Part shown: positions 17,408 through 26,383 of the stretch, in pieces | How positions within the stretch are numbered: position 1 is the stretch's first letter | Layout: each line of letters begins with the position of its first letter | Assembly (NCBI GenBank): GCA_910586665.1 | Contig: CAJUIX010000009.1 | Coordinates: forward strand, 62,001-126,000 | Origin: an uncultured Duncaniella sp. | GTDB lineage: Bacteria; Bacteroidota; Bacteroidia; Bacteroidales; Muribaculaceae | Direction of reading: 5' to 3' | DNA length: 64,000 nt | Made by a program: the position numbers and the translations under genes | The notes under the pieces: model-generated | Seen by the model: the letters and a program-made list of their open reading frames with translations, nothing else | Told to the model about the DNA's origin: nothing | The model's database searches: none

Positions 17408-17674
17408 AGCCGATGGCTGATTTTGGTGCAAAATAATCGAAATAGATTAGTGGAGACCCTGTTGGAGGGGTCAAAATACCTAAATTAGGGTATGGCGGAG
17501 GTCGAAATCATGTAGTAATTTTGTAATCGTAAATGAAACGTCTCCGCGAGACCCATTTACTTAGATAATTGTACGAAATTTGATAAAAAACACTTGGACA
17601 ATACATGAGATTCCAATCCGTGACACACGGTTGGCTACTGTAATCTATTTTTGAAATTGATGCTATTGTTTAAA
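17408..17674. other. Gene-free stretch with orphan signals
   Basis: No coding region is supported between the SRP promoter and the barrel gene at 17830. The stretch contains a near-palindrome (ATACCTAAATTAGGGTAT, about 17476-17493), a TAATTTTG resembling a -7 element at 17516-17523 without a clear -33, and unexplained A/T-rich sequence leading into a strong plus-strand terminator at 17675. A short unannotated RNA is possible. Confidence 0.4.
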
Positions 17675-17717
17675 CGGCGTGGCCGGTGATTGTGAAATCA
17701 CTCTCCACGCCGGTTTT
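17675..17717 (+). terminator. Orphan terminator upstream of the barrel gene
   Basis: CGGCGTGG pairs with CCACGCCG around an inner GTGATT/AATCAC stem, followed by five T. No plus-strand gene precedes it within 420 bases except beyond the convergent SRP RNA. Confidence 0.8.
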
Positions 17718-17829
17718 TGTGTTCCGGGACGTCGGAGCCGGTATTTCATCGTGGCAAAACTGCGGCTTGTCACTATAATTTTCAGCATCGGGGTGCTTCT
17801 TATAACTTCGTGGTAAAAACAATATTGAT

Positions 17830-19986
17830 ATGAAGACAAAGTGCAGAATGTTATTGACGCGAATTTTGGCGATAGCCGTGACATCCGCCATTCCCTCGCT
17901 TCTCACGGCGCAGACCGACAGTGTGGCGGGTATCCCGGCAGAGCTGCTCGACGAAGTGGTGGTCACTGCAAAGATTCCGGCAGTGAGGGTGACGCCCGGC
18001 AAGACTGTCTACAGTATGAAATCCACAGTCATGGGGCAGGTGGGGACTCTCGTCGACGCTCTCTCGTCAGTTCCCGGAGTTAATGTGAGCGACGGGGGCA
18101 CGGTCAGCCTCTACGGCAACAACGGTGCAAGAGTGGTCATCGACGGGAAGTCTGTCTACTTAAAGGGGACGGAGCTTGTAAATTATCTCCGCTCAATCCC
18201 TGCGTCGACCGTGAGCACGATAGCCCTGCGCACGACAGCCAATGCCAGGGATGACGCCTCGGACAAGGCGGGTGTCATAGAGATAGTGACAGCCGGAACT
18301 CGCGAGCACGGTCTGACTGTCGGCACTAACGGCACTGTCAGTGCCGGGCGCAACCTGCGGGGCAACGGCGGGGTGAACGCAGCCTACAATGTCGGGCGCT
18401 CGGAGTTTTCCATGTCCTACTCCTTATATGCAGGGCGCCAAAGGACGCGCCTCGACATTGACCGCTACTATCTCAGGGATGAGGACAGGATGCTGCAGCT
18501 TTCGACGCGTCGGCGCTCCGACAATAACCATGTGGTCAAAGGCGCCTGGAACTATGCTGTCACAGAGGATACCAAAGCCGGCATAGCCGCCGACATCAGC
18601 CGTAACTGCCGCAACGAGCGTGGGCGAATGGATGGTTACATCCCTGTGCTCGACGAGCATGAGCGTTCCGACAACTATAACCGTCAGCGCTGGCACAGCC
18701 TCATGGCCGATGCCTACGTCTCTCACCGTTTCGGGAGCGGCGGCAGACTCGACGCCGGCTTCAACACCTTCCACTTCCGCACCTCGGAGCGGCAGATGCT
18801 TGAGGCGAGCTCCGACGACAGCATATCGAGCACCGTCAGGGGACGGATCGGGTGGTATATCCTTCATGCTGACTACAGCCGTCAGCTCGGCAAGGGGTGG
18901 AAGCTCGATGCGGGCATGAAGAGCACCTTTGTCAGAATTCGAAACCGAGGGGCCTACTCGCGACTCGAGGCCGGGGAGTGGCGTCCCGACGAAAATCTCA
19001 GCTCCGGCTTTTCCTATCGGGCAAATACCAATGCCCTTTATGCGCAGTTATCATACGGACGCGGTGGCTTCGGTGTGACGGCCGGATTGCGCATGGAGCA
19101 TGAGAGGCTGCGCTCGGCCTTTTCGGGCAACGAGGTTGCCGCCGACACCTGCTGCCGTGTCTCTACGCTCGACCTTGTCCCGACTGTCGAGCTGAAATAC
19201 GCCCTCTCGGAGAGGGTGGCCCTCATGCTCGCATATTCTCGGCGAGTAGAGCGGCCGAATTATTTCGACCTGAATCCTTTCATATATATTTTCGATGAGT
19301 ACACCCACGCCGGCGGCAACATAAAGCTCCACTCGTCGACATCCGACAATGTGCAGCTCGGAGTGGCCGTGGGTGGCCGCTTGCAAGGCGCCCTTTTCCT
19401 GACACGTTCTGATGACGCTATCATGAAGGCCTATCATGAGATTTCGGACAAGTGTGTCTATGTTGCATCTGAAAATCTGCCCTACTACCTTCAGGCTGGC
19501 TTGAGGCTGGTGTTGGCGGAGCTTCCCATAGGGCAAAGGTGGGCGGTGACGCTGACAGCCGTCGGTATGTACAGGCGCTATGACTGGTTTGACGGGCCGG
19601 AGCGGAAGAGCACTCGCAGCTACAGCCCGATTCTTCAGTTCGACAATCGCTTTGACCTCGGCGCGGGGTGGTCGGCGGAGCTGAAAGGCGCCTACAACGG
19701 TCGCATGGCCCACGGGCAGGTGATGGTCCGTCCCTTCGGCAATGTGGACGTGGGTCTGCGTAAGAAACTGTTCGGCGGGAAGGTCTCGCTGTCGGTCTTC
19801 GCGAAGGATATTTTTGCGACACAGCTTGTATGGACAGACATCGCGTTGGGCGGCCACGACGCCTCTTTCAAGGAAAATGAATATAAGCGGCAGATAGGGG
19901 TCTCATTCTCCTTGAAGCTGCACAGCGGGCGTAAAAAGGCCTCCTATCAAGAGCGCAAAGGTCCCTCCGAGCTTGAGAGACTTTGA
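17830..19986 (+). CDS. TonB-dependent-receptor-like outer-membrane barrel protein
   Basis: The protein is 718 residues with a signal peptide ending LLTAQ. A TonB-box-like LLDEVVVTA (about residues 38-46) leads straight into a plug domain (about 50-155, with DALSSVPGVNV, VVIDGKSVY and GVIEIVT) and a C-terminal beta-barrel. The carboxypeptidase-regulatory domain that usually precedes the plug in this family is missing. It matches the outer-membrane beta-barrel family found beside LytS/LytTR pairs in Bacteroidota. The histidine kinase gene starts 4 bases after its stop, so barrel, kinase and regulator form one operon. Its ligand is unknown; a signalling or uptake role in the outer membrane is inferred. 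Confidence 0.85.
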   Translation: MKTKCRMLLTRILAIAVTSAIPSLLTAQTDSVAGIPAELLDEVVVTAKIPAVRVTPGKTVYSMKSTVMGQVGTLVDALSSVPGVNVSDGGTVSLYGNNGARVVIDGKSVYLKGTELVNYLRSIPASTVSTIALRTTANARDDASDKAGVIEIVTAGTREHGLTVGTNGTVSAGRNLRGNGGVNAAYNVGRSEFSMSYSLYAGRQRTRLDIDRYYLRDEDRMLQLSTRRRSDNNHVVKGAWNYAVTEDTKAGIAADISRNCRNERGRMDGYIPVLDEHERSDNYNRQRWHSLMADAYVSHRFGSGGRLDAGFNTFHFRTSERQMLEASSDDSISSTVRGRIGWYILHADYSRQLGKGWKLDAGMKSTFVRIRNRGAYSRLEAGEWRPDENLSSGFSYRANTNALYAQLSYGRGGFGVTAGLRMEHERLRSAFSGNEVAADTCCRVSTLDLVPTVELKYALSERVALMLAYSRRVERPNYFDLNPFIYIFDEYTHAGGNIKLHSSTSDNVQLGVAVGGRLQGALFLTRSDDAIMKAYHEISDKCVYVASENLPYYLQAGLRLVLAELPIGQRWAVTLTAVGMYRRYDWFDGPERKSTRSYSPILQFDNRFDLGAGWSAELKGAYNGRMAHGQVMVRPFGNVDVGLRKKLFGGKVSLSVFAKDIFATQLVWTDIALGGHDASFKENEYKRQIGVSFSLKLHSGRKKASYQERKGPSELERL

Positions 19987-19989
19987 GGT

Positions 19990-21045
19990 ATGGTTGAAAA
20001 ATACTATATTTGGAATATGAAAGAAGTAATTCGGAAGATAGCAGTCTCCTTTGTTATGGCAGCGGTGCTCTTTGCCATGATAAGACTCTCCCACGACCTT
20101 ACTCGGGGCGATGACTACTGGGGGTTGCACTCGCGTGGGTTCATAGCGGTGGAATTTTTATCGGCGTGGATTTTTTCGTTTGTGGCCTTGATAGTCGGGC
20201 GGCGTTGGATGGCCCTTGTGGAGCGGAGGCGCCTTGGAGCAGCCGTTGAGTATCTCGGAGTGGTCATGTTCTGCCTTGCCTGTGTCGTCGTGACCATGTA
20301 TGTGTCACACTCCGGGGTAGAGGAGATTGGGATAAATCTCTCGCAGACAGTCATACCCGCCACGATTACAGTCCTTATAACTTTGCTGTACTACTCTTAC
20401 TTCAAAGGGCGGTTGCGTGAGCTGAACATGGGTGAGCAGCGGCTCGCTCTCGAGCGTGCCCGAAGCCAGCAGCTCGACACGGAGCTTAGGTTGCTGCGGA
20501 GCCAGTATCACCCGCACTTCCTGTTCAATATGCTCAACACAATCTATATGCAGATTGACGAGGGCAATGAGGCGCCGAGACATACGATAGAGTGCCTTTC
20601 GGAGGTGTTGCGCTATCAGCTTTACTCCCCTGAGAAGCCGGTCGACGCCGCTACCGAGATTGAAGTGCTTGGGCAATACATAGAGCTGTGTCGTCTGCGG
20701 GCGTCGCGCTCGCTGAAGCTTGACGTGCGACTCCGACATGACTTCGGAGGTATGAAGATGTACCCGCTGCTGTTGGTGCCGCTCGTTGAGAACGCCTTTA
20801 AATATTTAGGTGGAAAGTATGAGATAAATATTGATTTCGGGATGAATGACGGTATGTTCGAGCTTCGTGTCAGCAATTCTCAAACCGGCTTATGCCATAA
20901 ACCTGTTAATGAATCCTCCGGCCTTGGGATTGATAATCTGCGCAGGAGGCTGGAGCTGCTATACCCGGGCTGTCATGAGCTGCTGCTGTCAAAGACTGAT
21001 GAATGTTTCACCGCGCTCCTGCGGTTTAAAGCAATAAGAGACTGA
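19990..21045 (+). CDS. LytS-type sensor histidine kinase
   Basis: The protein is 351 residues from 19990 (an internal ATG at 20020 is a plausible alternative). Four hydrophobic helices occupy about residues 15-140, followed by a short coiled segment and the His_kinase domain with YHPHFLFNMLN (about 172-182), an N-box VPLVENAFKY near 265 and a G-box GLGIDNLRRRLELLYP near 310. This is the LytS/YehU type, which phosphorylates a LytTR regulator. No periplasmic sensor domain of any size is present, so sensing is probably through the membrane helices or a partner. The response regulator follows after 2 bases. Confidence 0.92.
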   Translation: MVEKYYIWNMKEVIRKIAVSFVMAAVLFAMIRLSHDLTRGDDYWGLHSRGFIAVEFLSAWIFSFVALIVGRRWMALVERRRLGAAVEYLGVVMFCLACVVVTMYVSHSGVEEIGINLSQTVIPATITVLITLLYYSYFKGRLRELNMGEQRLALERARSQQLDTELRLLRSQYHPHFLFNMLNTIYMQIDEGNEAPRHTIECLSEVLRYQLYSPEKPVDAATEIEVLGQYIELCRLRASRSLKLDVRLRHDFGGMKMYPLLLVPLVENAFKYLGGKYEINIDFGMNDGMFELRVSNSQTGLCHKPVNESSGLGIDNLRRRLELLYPGCHELLLSKTDECFTALLRFKAIRD

Positions 21046-21047
21046 TT

Positions 21048-21743
21048 ATGGATGTGAAGATAAGATGCGTTGTTGTGGATGACGAGCCACTGGCGCGCGA
21101 GGGCCTTCTGCGCTACATAGAGCGTATCGATTGGCTCGAGCTTGTGGGTGAGTGCGAGGATGCCCTCGGACTTGACCGCTGTCTGCGCGAGTGTGCGCCG
21201 GTCGACCTTGTTTTTCTTGACATAGAGATGCCGCTGATGTCGGGTGTAGACTATCTGTCGACGCTCGAGAGGACACCTATGGTAATCTTCACCACTGCCT
21301 ACGAGCAGTATGCACTGAAAGCTTACGAACTGGATGTGGTCGACTATCTTCTGAAGCCAATCTCCTTCGCCCGCTTTCTGAAGGGGGCGGTGAAGGCGCG
21401 CGAGTTGCTGTCGCTGAAAAGGGGAGTGGCTGATGAGGGACGAGACTATATATTTCTGCGCTCCGATAAGAAATATCACCGGGTCAACTTTGCCGAAATA
21501 TGCTATTTAGAGGCTGTAGAGAACTATGTCAAGGTTGTATGCGACAAGTCGGTCATACTGACGCGCGGGACGCTTAAAGGCTTGCTCGCTGAGCTTCCGG
21601 CACGCTCGTTTGTGCAGATTCATAAGTCGGTCGCGGTCAATCTCGACAGGGTGGAGGCTGTGGAGGGGAATATGGTCGTGGTGCCGGGTGCGGTTTTGCA
21701 GATGTCAAGAGGATACAGGGAGGGGATGATTGGTAGGTTATAG
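21048..21743 (+). CDS. LytTR-family response regulator
   Basis: The protein is 231 residues. The receiver domain has the acidic pair Asp11/Asp12, phosphoacceptor Asp58 in VFLDIEMP and a Lys in DYLLKPIS. A LytTR DNA-binding domain follows (about 135-230, with RVNFAEICYLEAVENYVKV and FVQIHKSVAVNLDRV). It is the cognate partner of the kinase immediately upstream. Because barrel, kinase and regulator are contiguous, autoregulation of the barrel gene is a reasonable inference; direct repeats for LytTR binding were not identified with confidence. Confidence 0.94.
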   Translation: MDVKIRCVVVDDEPLAREGLLRYIERIDWLELVGECEDALGLDRCLRECAPVDLVFLDIEMPLMSGVDYLSTLERTPMVIFTTAYEQYALKAYELDVVDYLLKPISFARFLKGAVKARELLSLKRGVADEGRDYIFLRSDKKYHRVNFAEICYLEAVENYVKVVCDKSVILTRGTLKGLLAELPARSFVQIHKSVAVNLDRVEAVEGNMVVVPGAVLQMSRGYREGMIGRL

Positions 21744-21782
21744 GGGAAATAGGGCTAATAGGAGTAATAGGGCGAATAGGGA
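21735..21782 (+). repeat. Degenerate AATAGG tandem repeat
   Basis: The stop of the regulator gene merges into AATAGGGC-TAATAGGAG-TAATAGGGCG-AATAGGG. The same motif recurs at 56690-56722 (opposite orientation) and 63363-63397. Confidence 0.55.
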
Positions 21783-21783
21783 T

Positions 21784-21822
21784 ACATAAAAAGAGCTGCC
21801 TTTGGGGCAGCTCTTTTTATGT
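21784..21822. terminator. Bidirectional terminator between lytTR and exuT
   Basis: A 17-bp stem ending AGAGCTGCC with GGCAGCTCT, A-rich on the left and T-rich on the right, ends transcription arriving from both sides. Confidence 0.9.
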
Positions 21823-21871
21823 GGATGAGGGAAAATCAGGGGGTGTTTCCTATAAGGGAAACCAGGTCTTA

Positions 21872-23374
21872 TCAGACAGTGATTTTCTTGTATTTGGGGA
21901 CGAGGAGCTTCATGATTGCCCAACCTATGAGATAGGCGACGCCGCAGATGCAGAATACAATGAAGTAGCCTGCGGGCTTGCCCTGGTAGCTCATGAAAGC
22001 CATATTGGTTTGGGCAGCGTAGTCGAAGAGTATACCTGAACCGTAGTTGATGAGGAATGATCCGAGACCACCTGCCATGCCGCCGATACCGATGATGGTT
22101 GCAATGGTCGATTTGGGGAACATGTCGCCTACTACCGAGTAGATGTTGGCGCTCCAGGACTGGTGGGCTGCGCCGGCGATACCGATAATGATAATCGGGA
22201 GCCAGGGTGACATGGAGCTGAGGGGCTGGGCGAGAAGCGCGAGGAGGGGGAAGACCGCGAAGATGAGCATTGCTCTCATGCGGGCTGCGTAGGGGTCGAT
22301 GTTGATGCCTCTGCGTGCGGCGCGGTCGATGAAGATAGTCGGGAGCTTACCACCGTAGATTGAAAGCATGGTGATGAGGTAGAGCACGAAAATCATCAGC
22401 ATACCTTCGCCTGACGAGGTCGACAGTTTGAAGACGTCGGTGATGTAGGCGGGGGTCCAGAAGAGGAAGAACCACCACACACCGTCGGTCATGAACTTGC
22501 CGACGAACACGGCCCAGGTCTGCGGATAGGCGAAACACTTCCAGAAGGGTATTGTGGTAGTGTCGCTGTCCTCGACTTCGGCTTTCTGCTTGGCAGTCTC
22601 GTCGGCGGTCTCGTTGTCCTGCTCGATGTAGGCGAGCTCGGCAGCGTTCACGCGGTGGTTTTCAGCCGGTTTCTTGTAGAGGAAAATCCAGAAGCCCATC
22701 CAGACGAAGCCGAGGGCACCGATGATGATGAAGGCCATTTCCCAACCGTTGCCCCAGCCGATGCTCTGGAAGAATTTGGCGAGCGGGCCGATAGAGAAGG
22801 GGGCGATGAGGGCGCCGACTGCCGAACCTGCGTTGAAAATCGAGGTGGCGTATGCGCGGTCGCGTTTGGGGAAGTACTCGGCAGTCACTTTGATTGCTGC
22901 GGGGAAGTTGCCGGCCTCACCGAGGGCGAGGATTGTGCGGGCAGCAAGGAAGAAGTAGACAGAGACGGTTGCGATGGTCATAGCCATGTCGCCGGTGGCC
23001 TTTACGAGGCCGGCAGCGTCGTGGAGACCGAGGGTGGCCTCAGTGGCGACGCCGCAGACAGCGTGGAGGCAGGCGCCGGCCGACCATACGCCGATGGCCC
23101 AGAGGTAGCCTTTCTTCGTTCCCATCCAGTCGATGAAGCGGCCTGCAAGGAGGTTGGCCACGGCATAGACGATGGAGAAGACTGCGGTGATGAGACCGTA
23201 GTTGGAGTCGGTCCAGTGGAATTCGGGGGCAATGAACTCCTTCCAGGTGAGTGAGAGCACCTGGCGGTCCATGTAGTTGACGGTAGTCGCGAGGAAGAGC
23301 AAAGCGCAGATGACCCAGCGGAAGTTGGTCATCTTCTGATTTGCAGCCGAGAGCGGGGAGGATACTGCTGCCAT
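21872..23374 (-). CDS. exuT: Hexuronate transporter, MFS (ExuT type)
   Basis: The protein is 500 residues with about 12 membrane helices. Features of the anion:cation symporter family are seen: NYMDRQVLSLTW in helix 1, GRFIDWMGTKKGYLWAIGVWS after helix 2, and ARTILALGEAGNFPAAIK in helix 4. The last is typical of ExuT/GarP/DgoT carriers. It imports galacturonate or glucuronate across the inner membrane by proton symport. It begins 3 bases after the uxaC stop and is the last gene of the leftward galacturonate cluster. A polar insert of about 40 residues (around 245-285) separates the two halves. Confidence 0.92.
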   Translation of the reverse strand: MAAVSSPLSAANQKMTNFRWVICALLFLATTVNYMDRQVLSLTWKEFIAPEFHWTDSNYGLITAVFSIVYAVANLLAGRFIDWMGTKKGYLWAIGVWSAGACLHAVCGVATEATLGLHDAAGLVKATGDMAMTIATVSVYFFLAARTILALGEAGNFPAAIKVTAEYFPKRDRAYATSIFNAGSAVGALIAPFSIGPLAKFFQSIGWGNGWEMAFIIIGALGFVWMGFWIFLYKKPAENHRVNAAELAYIEQDNETADETAKQKAEVEDSDTTTIPFWKCFAYPQTWAVFVGKFMTDGVWWFFLFWTPAYITDVFKLSTSSGEGMLMIFVLYLITMLSIYGGKLPTIFIDRAARRGINIDPYAARMRAMLIFAVFPLLALLAQPLSSMSPWLPIIIIGIAGAAHQSWSANIYSVVGDMFPKSTIATIIGIGGMAGGLGSFLINYGSGILFDYAAQTNMAFMSYQGKPAGYFIVFCICGVAYLIGWAIMKLLVPKYKKITV

Positions 23375-23377
23375 ACC

Positions 23378-24793
23378 TTAGAACTTGAAGTAGTTTTTGG
23401 CGTTGTTGTAGCAGATATCTTCAATCATCTGGTTGACGCGCTTCTCCTCATAGCCGGTGTAGGGAATCTCGCCGTTCTCGACGTCGGTGCCGACGAGGTT
23501 GCAGAGCGTGCGGCGGAAGTATTCGTGGCGGGGATAGGAAAGGAATGAGCGGGAGTCTGTGAGCATGCCCACGAAGCGGCTGAGAAGGCCGAGGAGGGAG
23601 AGGGCGTTCATCTGCTTCTGCATACCGTCCTTCTGATCAAGGAACCACCAGCCTGAACCGAACTGGATCTTGCCGGCCACTGAGCCGTCCTGGAAGTTGC
23701 CGAGCATGGTTGCGATTACTTCGTTAGCGCAGGGGTTGAGGTTGTAGAGGATGGTCTTGGTGAGCTTGCCGCGGGTGTTGAGGGTGTCAAGGAACTTGGC
23801 ACATGCCTTGGCAGTGGTGAACTCGCCGATTGAGTCGAAGCCGGTATCGGGGCCGAGGAGCTTGAACATCTTGGTGTTGTTGTTGCGGATGGCTCCGTAG
23901 TGGAACTGCTGTGTCCAGCCTGACTCGTAGTCCATTTCGCCGAATACGACGAGCATGGCGCTCTTGAACTTGTTGATTTCCTCCTTGGTGAGCTGCTTGC
24001 CGCCGTAGACCTTGTCGAAGATAGCCTCGATTTCGGCGTCGGTGTAGTCCTCGGCATAGAATTCCTCGATGCCGTGGTCAGAGAGTCGGCAGCCCATCTC
24101 CTCGAAGAAGTCGTGACGCTTCTGAAGGGCGTCAATCATGTCCCGGAACTTGTTGATGGCAACGCCTGAAACTTCGGCGAGCTTTTCAACGTATGCGCGG
24201 AACTCTGCGGGGTTCTCGACAGCCATAGCCTTGTCGGGGCGCCAGGTGGGGAGCATCTTGATTTCGAAGCCGCTATCCTTGACCTGCTTGTGGTATTCGA
24301 GCGAGTCGACGGGATCGTCGGTGGTGCAGACAGTCTCCACGTTGTAGCGACGCATGAGGCCGCGGGCGGTCATGTTCGGGTCGTTGAGGAGCTTGTCGTT
24401 ACACTCATCGAAAATCTCGCGGGCAGTCTCGGGGTTGAGGAGCTTGTCGATGCCGAAAGCTGTCTTCAACTCGAGGTGTGTCCAGTGGTAAAGGGGGTTG
24501 CGGAAGGTATAGGGGACAGTCTCGGCCCACTTCTGGAATTTTTCCCAGTCGGAGGTGTCGGTGCCGGTGCAGAAGCGCTCTTCCACGCCGTTGGAGCGCA
24601 TGGCGCGCCATTTGTAGTGGTCACCGCCGAGCCATATCTCGGTGATTGATTTGAAGCGGTGGTCGTCGGCTACCATCTTGGGGATGAGGTGGCAGTGGTA
24701 GTCGATAATCGGCATCTTGGCCGCGTGCTCGTGGTATAGCTTCTGTGCAGTCTCAGTCTGCAGCAGGAAGTTTTCGTCCATGAAGGGTTTCAT
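23378..24793 (-). CDS. uxaC: Glucuronate/galacturonate isomerase
   Basis: The protein is 471 residues, the standard length of UxaC. MKPFMDENFLLQTETAQKLYH opens it, followed by the signature PIIDYHCHL with metal-binding histidines, and RFVGMLTDSRSFLSYPRHEYFRR near the C-terminus. It converts galacturonate to tagaturonate (and glucuronate to fructuronate) in the cytoplasm. It sits between uxaA (66-base gap) and exuT (3-base gap). In this locus galacturonate from GH28 activity is the expected substrate. Confidence 0.96.
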   Translation of the reverse strand: MKPFMDENFLLQTETAQKLYHEHAAKMPIIDYHCHLIPKMVADDHRFKSITEIWLGGDHYKWRAMRSNGVEERFCTGTDTSDWEKFQKWAETVPYTFRNPLYHWTHLELKTAFGIDKLLNPETAREIFDECNDKLLNDPNMTARGLMRRYNVETVCTTDDPVDSLEYHKQVKDSGFEIKMLPTWRPDKAMAVENPAEFRAYVEKLAEVSGVAINKFRDMIDALQKRHDFFEEMGCRLSDHGIEEFYAEDYTDAEIEAIFDKVYGGKQLTKEEINKFKSAMLVVFGEMDYESGWTQQFHYGAIRNNNTKMFKLLGPDTGFDSIGEFTTAKACAKFLDTLNTRGKLTKTILYNLNPCANEVIATMLGNFQDGSVAGKIQFGSGWWFLDQKDGMQKQMNALSLLGLLSRFVGMLTDSRSFLSYPRHEYFRRTLCNLVGTDVENGEIPYTGYEEKRVNQMIEDICYNNAKNYFKF

Positions 24794-24859
24794 GTGTGGC
24801 AGTTTTATGGGTTAAAGGTGATTGATTAAAGAGGAGTGTGTGGTGGCGGTCTCCGTTTT

Positions 24860-26371
24860 TTAGAGTGTCACGCCGTTTTTGAAGATTGAAATCTCGTGGA
24901 TGCCGCTCTTTTCGGAGTTGACCTGCTCGCCTGAGGCGACTTTGAGGACGTAGGCCACGAAGTCGGTGAGGACGTCGGCCATAGAGCTGTCTTCAGCGAG
25001 GCGTCCGGCGTTGAAGTCAATCCAGGTGGGCTTGCGCTTGGCGAGGCCGGAGTTGGTGGAGACTTTCATCGTGGGGACAAAGGTGCCGAAGGGGGTACCG
25101 CGTCCTGTGGTGAAGAGCACCATCTGGCAGCCGGCGGCTGCAAGGGCTGTTGAGGCCACAAGGTCGTTGCCGGGGGCGGAGAGAAGGTTGAGGCCGTGGT
25201 TGCGGATACGCTCGCCATACTCCATTACGCCGAATACGGGGCTCTTGCCCGACTTCTGCGTGCAGCCGAGGGCTTTCTCCTCGAGAGTGGAGATGCCGCC
25301 GGCCTTGTTGCCCGGAGAGGGGTTCTCGCCTACAGGCTCGCCGTGGCTGAGGAAGTATTCCTTGAAGTTGTTGATGAGCGACACTGTCTCGCCGAGAAGC
25401 TCATTGTCGGCGCAGCGGCGCATGAGGATGGTCTCGGCCCCGAACATCTCGGGAACCTCGGTGAGCACTGTTGTGCCCCCCTGCTGCTCGCAGAGCCAGT
25501 CGGAGAACTCTCCGAGGAGGGGATTGGCGGTAATGCCGGAGAAGCCGTCGGAACCGCCACACTTCAGACCGATGCGGAGCTTGGAGGCGGGGACGCTTGT
25601 GCGCCTGAAGGTGCGTGCCTGCTGGTAGAGCTTGCGGAGGATGTCGAGTCCGGCTTCCACTTCGTCGCCCTCGACTTCCTGGCATACCATGAATTTGACG
25701 CGCGAGCGGTCATAGTCGCCGCAGAATTCCTCGAAGACCTTGGGCTGGTTGTTCTCGCAGCCGAGGCCGACCACGAGGATGCCGCCAGCATTGGGGTGGA
25801 GCACCATGTCGCGGAGGATTTTCTTGGTGTTCTCATGGTCGTCGCCGAGCTGGGAGCAGCCATAGTTGTGGGGGAAGGCAAAGATTCCGTCTACGCCCTC
25901 GGCCTTAGTCTCCTCGTTGAGACGGTCGACAATCTGCTTGGCGATGCCGTTGACGCATCCCACTGTCGGGATGACCCAGATTTCGTTGCGGATACCCACC
26001 TGGCCGTCGGCGCGCTCGTAGCCCATGAAGGTGGCCTCGGCACCGTGGAGGGCCGAGCCGGGGGCTGCGGGCGAGGGATTGTCGATGGTGATGTCCGAGT
26101 AGTCGAGCTGTCCTTCGAGGTTGGTCTTGATATCGTTGTGGTCGAGGAAGGCGCCACGCTTCACGGCATGGCGGGTATGGCCGATAGGGAAGCCGTATTT
26201 AATCACGTTCTCACCGTCGGCGATATCCCGCAGGGCAAATTTATGTCCTGCGGGTATATCGGCGATGAGTGTGATTTCGTCGCCTCCGACGTTGACTGTA
26301 GTGCCTGCGGTGAGCGGGTTGATGGCTACGGCAACGTTGTCGGCGGGATTGATTTTCAGAAAGTCCTTCAT
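24860..26371 (-). CDS. uxaA: Altronate dehydratase
   Basis: The protein is 503 residues. It is the fused form, with an N-terminal SAF domain (about 1-95, INPADNVAVAINPL to RHAVKRG) and a C-terminal UxaA/GarD catalytic domain (from about 115: GYERADGQVGIRNEIWVIPTVGCVN, GCSQLG, GLGCENNQP, GLKCGGSDGFSGITANPL). It dehydrates altronate to 2-keto-3-deoxygluconate and needs Fe2+ or Mn2+. It follows uxaB by 12 bases. The downstream kinase and aldolase for the product are not in this window. Confidence 0.96.
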   Translation of the reverse strand: MKDFLKINPADNVAVAINPLTAGTTVNVGGDEITLIADIPAGHKFALRDIADGENVIKYGFPIGHTRHAVKRGAFLDHNDIKTNLEGQLDYSDITIDNPSPAAPGSALHGAEATFMGYERADGQVGIRNEIWVIPTVGCVNGIAKQIVDRLNEETKAEGVDGIFAFPHNYGCSQLGDDHENTKKILRDMVLHPNAGGILVVGLGCENNQPKVFEEFCGDYDRSRVKFMVCQEVEGDEVEAGLDILRKLYQQARTFRRTSVPASKLRIGLKCGGSDGFSGITANPLLGEFSDWLCEQQGGTTVLTEVPEMFGAETILMRRCADNELLGETVSLINNFKEYFLSHGEPVGENPSPGNKAGGISTLEEKALGCTQKSGKSPVFGVMEYGERIRNHGLNLLSAPGNDLVASTALAAAGCQMVLFTTGRGTPFGTFVPTMKVSTNSGLAKRKPTWIDFNAGRLAEDSSMADVLTDFVAYVLKVASGEQVNSEKSGIHEISIFKNGVTL

Positions 26372-26383
26372 TCGGGCTGTGGC

